A stretch of DNA of 64,000 bases from Evernia prunastri (Eukaryota > Ascomycota > Lecanoromycetes > Lecanorales > Parmeliaceae), in assembly GCA_003184365.1 (NCBI GenBank), contig NKYR01000077.1, forward strand, positions 124,001 to 188,000, in the 5' to 3' direction. Made by a program: the position numbers and the translations under genes. Shown piece after piece: positions 45,831 through 56,018 of this stretch. Each line of letters begins with the position of its first letter. Position 1 is the first letter of the stretch. The notes under the pieces were generated by a model. The model did not search any database. It was not told the DNA's origin and was given only the letters and a program-made list of their open reading frames with translations.

Positions 45831-46763
45831 AAAAAAGCAGAAGAGAAAGACAAGTGGTCGCATCTAGCACATCTACTCTCACAATTCTAGTCCACGCTCA
45901 CCGATTCACCATGCTGCTGACTTTCTCCTAGGTACTTACATTTAGGTCTTGAGATTCGATATGTAGCAGATGCCAGGCTAAGTCTCCCCGTCTCCACATG
46001 TTTCGAATGCTGGCTAACCTTGTTTCTAGTGTGTTCGCCATCAAAGGTAAGTCATCCCTCTCTCTTTCATCTACCGCCATCTATATCCGCGATTTACCCT
46101 CCACGAAAGAGCTGGCCTTGTCGTGGCGTGGAGGCTTCCCCACTCTTCGGAGGACGGGACCTAACAAGCTCATCTCTTTTGTCACACCTGCTTCATTGGA
46201 AGATATCACTCTGCGTACGAGGGCTGGTGTATTCGAGGGGTGGCGTTGATGTGTTTTGGGGAATTTGCTATTCGAATGGTGCCGTGATTCCATGCTTTTT
46301 AGATAGAATACAGACTACAATACAATGAATCCAATTCTACTTCTCGATGATATCAATGCCTGCCAAAGCTCAATCTTGACTGTGATCACTTCTCCTCTGT
46401 CACGTCCAATCCTCCCACATATAGTGAGTGATCTGCTCCCTCTGTGACGATAGAATACGATCACGCCCACAGCCACTGATTGTCAAGATACACAGACTCG
46501 GACTGGATGCGAGAAAGGAGCCAGGGAGCCTCGGAGGTTAGCGTGAACTCAATTTTCGGCTAATCTACGGTCGATTAGATTCAAAGCGGGAAAAGGCCGG
46601 CGAAAGTCGCGTTCGCGGGTTGGGACGAGGGAGACAAGATTTTGTTCTGACGAGCAGCTTTCTTCTAATAGACAGCTTCACATGACCCAGGAACGACACT
46701 TCCCTAGGCCCTTGTACTGATATGACTGCTTGCTGAAGTTGTGCAGACAAGACCTAGGGCACA

Positions 46764-48830
46764 ATGGCGGAAACCCAACAGCCTCCCCCGGTCACAGCTC
46801 CCTCCGCCCTCTCCGCCCTCCCTACAGCACGCCTTGAAGACGAGCATCTTCCGGCGGTATCATCTCCTCTGAATCCTGACGCCGCTGTCTCACGCACACG
46901 GAGAGAGAAGAAGGCAACATTCAAGGCTCGCGGGGACGATGCAGACAGCAAAGGAACCACGAAAAAGCGCAAGAGGTCGACTGAGCCTACGCACATCTCT
47001 CCAATGCGATACAAACTAGCACCACCAAAGGCAGCGGACTATGAGCCGCCCAAAGCGCCTACATTCTCACCGATCTTGGGTAGAGAGGACTGGATGGAAT
47101 CTTCAGAGCAGTAGGTTACGTTGCATACCCGGCTTCTCGAAATAGACATTGATCCCTCTCCATCCAGTGTCTACAACAGGAAGTCTTTCAGATATACGAA
47201 GGCGATCTCCGACCCTTCCTTCCCTGCCGTTCAGTACCATCGACAGACAGAGACGGCTTCTGGCCCAAGCTTCGAGCCCGAAGATACGTCGCCACACGTC
47301 TTCTTCTCGTCGCCCAGCTGCACTGCCGTCACTACCCAGAAGGGTTTTCGCATGGCCCGGGCAACCACTGGTGCCCGGGAAGGCAGATATTACTGGGAAG
47401 CTAAGGTTTTGAGCGGTATAAGAGCCGATCCACTGGATGGAGATCCTCGAGGCCACGTTAGGATTGGCTTTGCACGCAAAGAGGCGCAGCTTGACGGTCA
47501 GTGCTTCATAGACCGCAGGCCTGGTTTATGACTAACGAAAGGCAGGACCTGTTGGGTTTGATGCCTACAGCTACGGCATACGAGACGTTTCTGGGCAGAA
47601 AGTTCATATGTCAAGGCCGAAAGACTTCGCAAGCGCGGACTTTGTCGAAGGGGATGTGATAGGGTTGGAGATCTGCCTGCCTTCACTTTCTCTACATCGA
47701 AAAGTGGCTGAAGGAACCTACAACAAAGCCGTGGACGTATCTGATGATCTGGATCCTGTGGCAGCTCACGAGTATCTTGATATTATTAGAGACCGTGTGC
47801 CAATACGCTTCAAAAATACGCTTTACTTTGGTAAGCAGGCTCTCCGCATTTAGCTCTCCAATATATTACCGAACTCAGTCGACGAAGCTCTTCTTCAAGT
47901 TTCCTTTTCGAGCGAACCAAAAGCTCGAGCTTGCTCTCACGGAATTGTAGCTAATTTGAGATGTTCTAGAACAATATGAGTACTCCTATCAGAAGCCCCT
48001 AGAAGATTTGATGAATCCAGCTCCAACTGCTTCGGTGGGTGCTGGACCCGCTGCAGCTGATCCTCCAAATCCGAATCACCCTGAACCCTCATTGCGTACT
48101 CTACCATTCTCTAGCATCAAAGTCTACAAGAACGGCGAGCTACTTGGCACGGTACGTGGATTTCCAATCAGTCTCCATTCAGTGAATTCTGCTCGTTGTG
48201 CTGTAATACATGCGGCCGGAGCAGGACGTGCTTTGACATTCCGTTTGAGTAATCTGAGAAAAAACTGCTGACATCGAAAAGCCGTACACTGATTTGCTAG
48301 CATTCCTGCCTCCTTCGTCCAAGCCACCAAACCAGACCGGTGCAAGAGAGGGTTTCGACGATGGCACTCTTGGGTACTACCCAGCGATCAGTGTCTTCCG
48401 TGGTGGTGCTGCGGAAGCCAACTTCGGGCCACGTTTCTGGTTCCCACCCCCTGACCTCGCCGTCGACGAAGATACCGCGATGGCGGATTCTGTGGACGTC
48501 AAGGTCAATCCAGTCACGAAGAAGCAGATTGCGGGCCAGCACAGCAATCTACGACCTATGAGTGAACGCTTCAATGAGCAGATCGCAGAAGACATCGTCT
48601 ATGATGTGGTAGATGAAGGTGAGAATGGCACATCGGAGTACCGACACTGCTTGCTGGCTCGTCATGCTGACTACTAAGCAGTGGACTTCTGGTCACAATG
48701 TATCGGAGACTCGGAGGCGGATATGAATGGATTCAGCGATCAAGGGCCGACGGCTTTGATGGATCCGGAAGCGTCGGGTGCGCTGGGCAGTGGGAGAGAG
48801 ATCAAACAGGTCGTTCAGGACGAAGTCTGA
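46764..48830 (+). CDS. BRE2: BRE2/ASH2, SPRY subunit of COMPASS
   Basis: A SPRY-domain subunit of the Set1 H3K4 methyltransferase complex. Six exons (46764-47110, 47168-47497, 47546-47830, 47970-48151, 48282-48618 and 48683-48830) give 542 aa. The N-terminus is Pro/Ala-rich with a nuclear-localisation-like TTKKRKRS. SPRY landmarks are HVYNRKSFRYTKAISDPSFP, GFRMARATTGAREGRYYWEA, GHVRIGFARKEAQLD, PVGFDAYSYGIRDVSGQKVH, DVIGLEICLPSLSLH, and late in the protein YYPAISVFRGGAAEANFGPR and MSERFNEQIAEDIVYDVVDE. The first intron is set at 47111-47167: reading through meets an in-frame TAG, and this acceptor alone yields HVYNRK. Its catalytic partner SET1 is at 11497. Confidence 0.92.
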
Positions 48831-49430
48831 GGACTGTGAGTGGTGAAGGACGAGCGACTGTTTAGTACGATGAGTAGTAAAGCACGTTCTCAAGCATTGT
48901 TGGAGGATATACCCTATTTTGAACTGCAGACAAGGCGCTGCCATCAACTAAGTGATGCTTATCCCGGGATCAATGCTACTGTTGCCGAAAGATGCAATTG
49001 AGCGTCGAGCCGTTCTCACAACAGGCCCTTGGTGTTTTGAAATTGTTGAAGCATTCAGAAATCATGATCCAAAATGACTATACACGCTTTCATTACTGCC
49101 CAACATACAGCCCCTATCCTCTTTTGAGCGAAAGCGCAAGAGGTGTTCGTAATGCCGCTTTAGCATTCTAACCTAAACGATCGCTTGAATCTGTTGTACA
49201 TGCTTTTCCCCATCTTAAACTTCCCCCTGATTCCCTCGCCCAAGAGCCCCCGAGAAGCCGGTAGCAGAAGCCAAACCCAAGACCGTCTGCCATAAAAGTT
49301 GGGTATCATCGGCATGGTAATGTCCCCTCCCCCTCTCCCCGCGCGCGAACGCCTAGTTGTGTATGCTAGTCCTCCTACCTGATGAAAGTCCTGCCCAGTT
49401 CCGTAACATTATGTCCGCGACCTTTCTATT
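48831..49430. other. convergent intergenic BRE2 / NCB2
   Basis: 600 bp between two stop codons; no gene or repeat is supported. Confidence 0.5.
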
Positions 49431-50135
49431 TCAAGGGCCCTGGTTGAACTTGCTGTTTGCAGATGCGAACAGCTCTTGCTGTTGCTGTAGCAGCTCCTCC
49501 TGTGTCAACCCGCTCTGGTCCATCTTGCTTGTTTTCTTCTCCCTAGTCTGCTCCCATGTGCGTCAGCCTTGAACTCCACAGCTCCTTTGTCAAAGTCCGC
49601 AGCTTTCTCCCCCCCTCCGATATGGCATGGATTCGCTTCTTCCCGGCAGTGGGTCGCAAAGCTCACCTTGAGCGATTCCTTCATCTCCCCCGCAGAAGCC
49701 AACACTTCTCGAACATACTCCGGAAACCCGAGCTCCCTCAACGCCTTATCGATATGCTCTGTCGCGATGGTCTTCTTGGCTTCCCGCTCTGCTATCTCGT
49801 TGGCTTCGGAGGATATGAGGGTAATGAATTCGACGCAGCAGTCTATGAGCAGATCTCTGGCGTCTCTCGCGAAAGTAATGCTGGATTCGGAGTCATTTGC
49901 GGCGAGGATCTCTGTTATGATCTTTTGCACAGTTGCTGTGGGGTAGAGATGATGTTAGTAAGGTATCCATCAGGGAACCAGAGTTGCTGCTGGCCCTAGA
50001 GTAATACAAGAATTGCAGAGACGCTCACCTTTTGGCAAGGAGAGATCATCGTTGCCTAGATATTTGTCAGTCATAATGGAGGTGTACAGGAAGCGGAGAA
50101 GTGTACGACTGACCACCAAACTCTCGGTCAGACAT
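49431..50135 (-). CDS. NCB2: NC2-beta (Dr1), TBP-binding transcription repressor
   Basis: A histone-fold subunit of Negative Cofactor 2, which binds TBP on promoters and blocks or redistributes TFIIA/TFIIB. Four exons on the minus strand (50114-50135, 50029-50055, 49667-49935 and 49431-49550) give 145 aa. It reads MSDREFGGNDDLSLPKATV, QKIITEILAANDSESSITF, ARDLLIDCCVEFITLISSEA, EIAEREAKKTIATEHIDKA, LRELGFPEYVREVLASAG, then a Gln-rich tail (REKKTSKMDQSGLTQEELL) ending NSKFNQGP. The first two exons are only 22 and 27 bp. The last intron ends gggagcag, so two acceptors 3 bp apart could add or drop one Gln. Confidence 0.94.
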
Positions 50136-51163
50136 GCTGTGCTGTCTCTCTTTCAGGCTCTCCTTGCAACAGATTCGGCTGTATGCTACTTTACCATTCC
50201 GCAATTCGTAGGGCTGATTTTGTCGCGATAACCGCCTCACGCCGAGCTTTAGTGGCTCAAACTCAAATCTCCTCGAAGTTCATTTTTTTCACATACTCAT
50301 ATATTCATGTTAGCAGGTCAGTTGTATCAAAGGAGAGTGGCTTCGCTACTTGCGAGTCTGTCGAAGAGGCAGCCCACATGGGGTTAGGAACGTTTATATG
50401 TAGGACTGCCTTGTAAGTGCGCAGCAATTTCTTGTCCCCAATAATCGTCTCTTCAAAAATGATGAACTTCGTGTCGCCCCTATCAGACCACTGAGATTTA
50501 ATTGCTCTCGTGGTGACTTTACCTGTCCCGCCAAAGGACCTCTCTGATTCACAGTATTCTTCCGAAATACGCTCACTCTGAAGTAACCATGGTCTAAAAC
50601 TGACCCAGTCGTATCTTTTATAGGTCTTGAGCTGGTTCGAACAGCCCTTGTGGAAAAGGCACAGCCGATACATTATGTAGACTTATTGATGGTGAGTCCC
50701 AGCCTCTCTGATCCTGAGCCCCCGCGGCCTGTCATATCAATTACCATGATGAGCAACACATGTACTATCAAATACCGATTCACAATGACGAATCAAATGG
50801 TTCGATTACCTGAAACAATTCTACGCCGCAACTAGTACTTCTGCCTCTCCCTACAGCGCGTGGATGCTGACCATGAATGACGGGAAGTTTAGAGTTCCCA
50901 ATGCCTCTCCGCTTTTCAAAAACGTTCGGAGGTAAGCCACCAGTGACCATCAACATCTATCTTCGCTTTCACTACTGGCGTATGATGAACACAATATATT
51001 TCATGCTAATCCTGACGGCTGCAACGGTCGTATGGAGAAATCATTCGAGTCTTTTCATCTTTCATCTGATCTACGCCTTTTCAATAAATACCATTACATC
51101 TGCCCATTCAAAAGGCCTTGCTAATGTTCCGCCTCAACTAGCAGTATGGACGCGGTGGTATTC
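50136..51163. other. intergenic NCB2 - SDR
   Basis: About 1 kb. It holds a weak minus-strand frame (50305-50673, listed) and, on the plus strand, short coding-like stretches (for example ELVRTALVEKAQPIHYVDLL near 50625-50690 and WMLTMNDGKFRVPNASPLF near 50860-50920) that I cannot join into a gene. A decayed gene is possible. Confidence 0.4.
50305..50673 (-). CDS. weak candidate ORF, unrecognised
   Basis: A 122-codon frame from an ATG, with mixed composition and no recognisable domain. Its middle (KFIIFEETIIGDKKLLRTYK) looks protein-like, but the opposite strand also has coding-like stretches, so one of the two is a shadow. Confidence 0.22.
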   Translation of the reverse strand: MYRLCLFHKGCSNQLKTYKRYDWVSFRPWLLQSERISEEYCESERSFGGTGKVTTRAIKSQWSDRGDTKFIIFEETIIGDKKLLRTYKAVLHINVPNPMWAASSTDSQVAKPLSFDTTDLLT

Positions 51164-52065
51164 TTAAGACGCCTGATACCTCGCCAGCTCCGGACTTTCC
51201 CAGCTAAGTCAAGTGTCATTATCGGTTATGAGCATTTTGATTGGAACTTACTCCACGTATTTCCCACTCAACTCTTTGGGGGGATCTAACATCATCCTTG
51301 CCATCACATGACCTGGTTGATCAGGGCGCAGTAGCTTACCAGCTTGATGTAAACCCAAGAACTTGTCATTATCCTTGGCTGCCATTACAGCAGAATGTAC
51401 TTCTCGAAGCTGTCGCTGCATATCGGTGTCCACTACGCCAGGCCTCATAGCGATGCTGGTGACTATCGGCTCCTCGACCGCTAGTTGCCGTGCAAAATGA
51501 TTAACAGCGGCCTTTGAAGCCCCATATGCGCCCCACGTTGAGTATGCTCCCGTTGAAACACCCGACGAGGTGAAAAGGACGCATCCGTGGCTCTCACGCA
51601 AAACTGGAATAGCTGCTTTCGCCTGTCTCTGTTAGCAACAAGGCGGTCTCCGGGTTTCCGATACTTACGAATGCAACAGCGCTGAAGAAGTTGACATCAA
51701 ACAGCTTCTTCCATTCTTCGATGTCGCTAGTCTCAATCTTCGTGACTGGATCCATCATGCCATGGTTGATGATCAGACCATCCAATTTTCCAAAGACTTC
51801 AGTAGCGCTCTCTACGGCTTTCTTTGCGAGCGACAAATCTCCCAAGTCCCCTGAAAGCACCAAGGCCTGCTCAGGGTACCTTTTCCGCAGCTCATCCAGT
51901 GGTTGTTGTGTTCTCGCGATCAGAACAACATTGTGGGATTTATCGAGCAGAAATTCTGCTATCGCTGCGCCGACGCCTGCCATCAATGTCAGATATCAGA
52001 TGCTTGCACATAGATTTTTCTTCCCTACCTTTCGAGGCGCCAGTGACGATGATGGTCTTGGCCAT
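51164..52065 (-). CDS. short-chain dehydrogenase/reductase (classical SDR)
   Basis: An NAD(P)-dependent oxidoreductase of unknown substrate. Four exons on the minus strand (52029-52065, 51669-51976, 51252-51622 and 51164-51203) give 251 aa. It starts MAKTIIVTGASKGVGAAIAE, with the cofactor-binding TGxxxGxG motif, then HNVVLIARTQQPLDELRK, the GDLGDLSLAKK acidic region and LDGLIINHGM in place of the usual NNAG. The catalytic region has TSSGVS and YGASKAAVNHFA with Tyr and Lys. The 40-bp last exon restores the usual end DWESPELARYQAS; reading straight through would stop two codons earlier. It is head to head (231 bp) with an FAD oxidoreductase, which suggests a joint metabolic role, but only by position. 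Confidence 0.9.
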
Positions 52066-52296
52066 ATGTCGATGTTGATGTGTCCTTATTCGCTAAATTC
52101 GTGTCTCGCATTTTGTGCCAAATGAACATTTCCTTGTACGTCATTGTGCATTCGGCAAATCCGCGGGGTATGCTTGGTTGTTGAAATATTCTTCTGCTCT
52201 TGTACTCCTTCCAGGCCAGCTAGATGGAAAAACAAAATTTTGATCTTTGAGAACTTCGTTCCTTCTTGGATCAGTCAATCATCAAAGAGTTCAACC
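52066..52296. promoter_or_regulatory. shared divergent promoter SDR / FAD oxidoreductase
   Basis: 231 bp separate the start codons of two divergent oxidoreductase genes. I claim no specific motif. Co-regulation is an inference from spacing. Confidence 0.4.
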
Positions 52297-53751
52297 ATGT
52301 CTACAGTCATCATCGGAGCCGGTATCATCGGAACATCCACAGCGTACTATCTGAGCCAAACCTCAAAGAATGCAATCCACCTTATCGAAGCCTCTCCCCA
52401 ACTCTTCGCCTCCGCATCTGGATACGCAGCCGGCTTTCTAGCGAGAGACTGGTTCTCCCCGTCTCTGTCAAGGCTTGGCGAATTAAGCTTCGACCTCCAC
52501 AAGGAGCTAGCTGAAGAGAATAACGGTCACGTGCGATGGGGTTACAGTCAGAGCACTGGGACAAGTTTGGCCGAAACGGTGGGGAAGAATGGGGCAGATT
52601 GGTTGATGGAAGGCGTCAGCAGGTCAACCGCCGCTGCAAGGACTTCTAATGCTAATGGTAATCGACCTGCTTGGTTGAGTCCTGGCTCGGATCTAGATGT
52701 GATGAGTGATGGATCAACGACGGCTCAATGGTAGGTTCTGCCTATGTTTTTCGCTGTCGAGCCTGTCTGTAGTGCCATTCATATGTCTCTATTCAAATTG
52801 ATCTGCTGCATACCATGATCAAGCAATACGAACATTACTCAAAATACTCTGTAGTGACCCATCACTCCTTTGCCGCTTCCTCATGGAAAGCTGTCAATCG
52901 CGCGGTGTTCACTTACATCAGCCTGCCAAAGCCATCTCCATCGCTCGGGCCCCATCCGGCACCCTCACCGACATAACCATCCTCAACACCTCCACTCAAG
53001 AGCAAAAGACCATCCCGTGTACCCGCTTGGTCATAGTGAGTTCTCTTTTCCCAGAACCGCCTTCCAGCTTTAGAGCTTCTCCCACGCTTGCAACAACCCC
53101 TAGCACCTGTCTTCACCTCTCCAACCTGATCCCCAAAACAAGAACACTCTTGACACCGAAACCGCTCAGGCAGCCGGCGCCTGGACCCCCGAAGTCCACC
53201 GCGCCCTCTTCCCCACGTCGAAGACGAGAATACCCATCACGTCGCTGGCGGGCCACTCGCTCGTCCTCCGCTCGCCGCGCTGGCCTCCCCCCGCCCTGGA
53301 CAGCACGGACCCAGCCCACGCGGGCCGCGGCCACGACTGCCACGCCGTCTTCACCACCGACGCCGAGGCCGACTACAGCCCCGAGCTCTTCTCCCGCATG
53401 CCCGACGGCTGCATCTACCTCGCCGGCCTGAACTCGAGCACCTACCCGCTGCCCGGGACCGCCCACGAGCGCGTCGTCGACGGCGGGAGTATCGCGGTGC
53501 TGAAGAGGACGGCGCGGAAGTTGCTCGGGGACGATTTCGAGGTCGTCAGGGAGGGCGTCTGCTGGCGGCCTGTGGCGAGGAAGGGCGTGCCTATCATTGC
53601 TGATTTGGGCGATAAGGGGGAGCAGGGTGTCATTGTGTGCGCTGGGCATGGGCCTTGGGGGATCTCGAACTCGCTGGGGAGTGGGTACTGTGTTGCGAAG
53701 ATGGTTGAGGGCAAGGATGTGGAGCGATATGTGGGACGATTGGGTTTGTAG
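52297..53751 (+). CDS. FAD-dependent oxidoreductase, DAO superfamily
   Basis: A flavin amine or amino-acid oxidase-like enzyme with unknown substrate. Three exons (52297-52730, 52855-53035 and 53170-53751) give 398 aa. The N-terminus MSTVIIGAGIIGTSTAYYLS is the FAD-binding Rossmann GxGxxG motif, and SASGYAAGFLARDW follows in the flavin region. The middle has SLLCRFLMESCQSRGVHLHQ, and AAGAWTPEVHRALFP marks the DAO fold. The C-terminus GVIVCAGHGPWGISNSLGSG is the second flavin-contact segment. Length fits the family. The first part of exon 3 (about 53160-53480) is far richer in G/C-ending codons than exons 1 and 2. The partner gene is the divergent SDR. Confidence 0.9.
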
Positions 53752-54335
53752 ACTATCGTTTTACGTATAAATAGGTTACACGTAAAATAAGGAAGACTAT
53801 TTCCCCAATTGGATGCGTTATGAAATTACATAAATCGTGGGGTTTGCTACCTCTCCGTGTCAATTCAATTGTGAATTGACTTGCTTTATATCTGGGAAAT
53901 GGTAGACATCAATGGTCAATACCCCAGATGATCCTTCGATGACAGCTGGTGAGTTTGTCAAGTCTCAGTCGCGCCTTACTCTGAACCAATACCGCAGCTC
54001 TCCGCCCACAAAGAGCGCCAGTGGGATCGGGGTAGTCTTAATCATTGGCAGTGCTTTTCCTTTCGAGTGCTTGATGGCAGTAAGTCAGCGCAACATACTC
54101 AAAGCAGAGCAACGTTCTAGGCCTTTACCTCATAGGCTTTGGAGAGGCAGGCATGACTGTCAGAAGGTCGACAACACAGAGACAGAAAGTGAGGAGGCAA
54201 GCAACCGCCTTGCACCTTACGACTTGGCAAGCGCTCTACTCTCCTGGCCTTCCGTGGGACATTGATAGCAGCTTGGGGATGCTCGTAGACCTCAGTTCCG
54301 CGAAACAGCGTGCTACACAGTGGTATGGTAACCAT
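53752..54335. other. intergenic FAD oxidoreductase / SLT11 (convergent)
   Basis: About 580 bp. A plus-strand open frame from ATG 53912 (MVNTPDDPSMTAGEFVKS..., 117 codons) contains a possible donor at the end of its first third. I recognise nothing in it and do not support it as a gene. Confidence 0.4.
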
Positions 54336-55608
54336 TCAATTTCCTGCCAAGCTAGCGTAGTTCACGTCTTCCCTCCCCGGCGGAGGAGCTATGGCAGCCA
54401 TTTGATCAACCTCTTGAGGTTGTTCTCCCTCGACATCCGATGCCGGGGCCCTATTCGTGGCCTTAATAGCCTTGGCCGTATCCCGTCCTGCACGCGCATA
54501 CGACATCCTTTCTTCTGTGTCAAGATGATCCAGAGCTTTCGGACGCGCCCAATTTACTCGTAGTGGGCAACCCGCAATTACTGCTCTACCTTGACAGTGC
54601 TCTGCTGCTGCTTCGGCTCCTTCCCTTGTTGCGTAGTTTAGGAATGCCGCATGGGACCTATGACTACAGACCAAAGATCTGAGAACGCCAAAAGGTGAGA
54701 AGAAAGTGCGTATAGCGTGCTCGGGCAGATCGTCCTCAACGCCGGTGACCATTAGCGACGTGATGTTCTTGTCTCGCGGTGGAAGGATATCCTGAAGTTG
54801 AGGTGGTAGTTGGGCAGTGCCAGGGAAGGCACGCCCTCCTCTTGCTCCACCTCGGCCTCGCAAGGCTCCTCCTCTTCCTCCACCGCGACCTCCCCTGCTG
54901 TCGTGCGTCCTTATCGGTCCTGGTGCTGCAGCTATTCTTCTTTGACCTCCGTCCTCGGGAGCTGCTTCTCCCTCTGCTTTCTGACCATCCTCACTAGCTT
55001 CCAGCCTCCGTTGACGCTTGTAATATGGTTCGCTGTTCGCCAATCGCCGTAGTAACTCCCTCGCTTTTTCGTCCGTCTTTTCATATTCTTCAACTCCGCC
55101 CCTGCCCTCCTCGATCTCCCTCTCATTTTCCTGGGCATAATATTCTCGGTTGATGCTGCTTTCTGGGCCTGGAGCGACCATTTTGAGCGCGGCATCTCTC
55201 ACCACAATAGGTAGACCGAATGAAAGATCCAACATGCAACACTGACAGCAATTCTTGAGGCGAGCGCATGTGAGGCAGATATTTGTCCGCTTCGCTCGAG
55301 CCGTTCGGTCAGCTTTCCATCGGAATATGGTGAAAGGTCTTGTGCATATCTTGCATTCCTATAAGCGTCGTTTGTCAGCTATTCGGTTTTCCGATGAAAC
55401 GCAGCCAAAGCTCTCTTACCGCCCCGTGATCCTCTTTGAGCATCTGCACATATGGGTTGTCCGGCAGGCAATTTTCACAAACGGAAGGGAAATCTATGAT
55501 TCAAGTGTGTGTCAGTGAGACACGAGGAGTAAAAGAAGGCCATTCTTAGTACTTACCAGTGGTTTCCCAACCAGAGCGATTAAGATCTTGCTTAATTTGA
55601 GGTGGCAT
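54336..55608 (-). CDS. SLT11: SLT11/ECM2 (RBM22-type) splicing factor
   Basis: A spliceosome component that contacts U2/U6 and stabilises the catalytic core (Cwf5/Ecm2 of yeasts, RBM22 of animals). Three exons on the minus strand, 55557-55608, 55420-55493 and 54336-55358, give 382 aa. It begins MPPQIKQDLNRSGWETTD and carries two Cys-rich zinc regions (FPSVCENCLPDNPYVQML; ECKICTRPFTIFRWK with TNICLTCARLKNCCQCCM). Then follow LDLSFGLPIVVRDAALK, a helical stretch, an RGG-rich linker (GRGGALRGRGGARGGR), an RRM (ITSLMVTGVEDDLPEHAIR and GCPLRVNWARPKALD) and a short tail. Starting at the long open frame alone would remove both zinc modules. Confidence 0.94.
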
Positions 55609-56018
55609 ACTGCTTCTCCGTTGATCTTCCTAGTATCCGAATATGGGGATTTCTTTAGCAGACAAAGTTCAGCGTATGGGTTTTGTAGGTCGTGATGATT
55701 GTTCAGCATGGAGACAATTCCATAGCCTCAGTCGTGACTCCTCAGACGCTCCTCCCACGCAAGAACTATCCCTTTCGGGTAAAGGCTCTCTCTGTGGTTA
55801 AATTTCGGATAAACGTTCAAAGAGGTTAGAGCAAAAGTGGTGTGAGCGGCGGAAGGTCCAGGCCGGCGCCAAGCCGCGTTCCTAGCAGTAAAATTGATAA
55901 AGAGCAAATATTTACGCCCCTTGCTCAATCATTATTGCCCTTCATTAATTGTCTCAATGCGCGATTCGAAAGTAACCTCGTAAACACCCTACAGCTACTG
56001 ATACTTTGCAATTCCACT
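55609..56018. promoter_or_regulatory. shared divergent promoter SLT11/ERG6
   Basis: 410 bp between divergent starts. It should contain the ERG6 promoter; no sterol-response motif was identified with confidence. Confidence 0.4.

Larger units (their letters stand above)
44581..46763. other. minisatellite-bearing intergenic region
   Basis: Two tandem repeat blocks (44976-45258 and 45617-45830) are listed separately. Several short open frames exist but shift frame across the repeats, and I recognise none as a gene. Confidence 0.5.

Noticed and set aside
47103..47120. Apparent in-frame TAG making BRE2 a pseudogene
   Set aside because: A standard 57-bp GT-AG intron (47111-47167) removes it and restores the SPRY start.
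53113..53649. 178-codon minus-strand frame
   Set aside because: Antisense to the GC-rich exon 3 of the FAD oxidoreductase; high GC leaves few stops.
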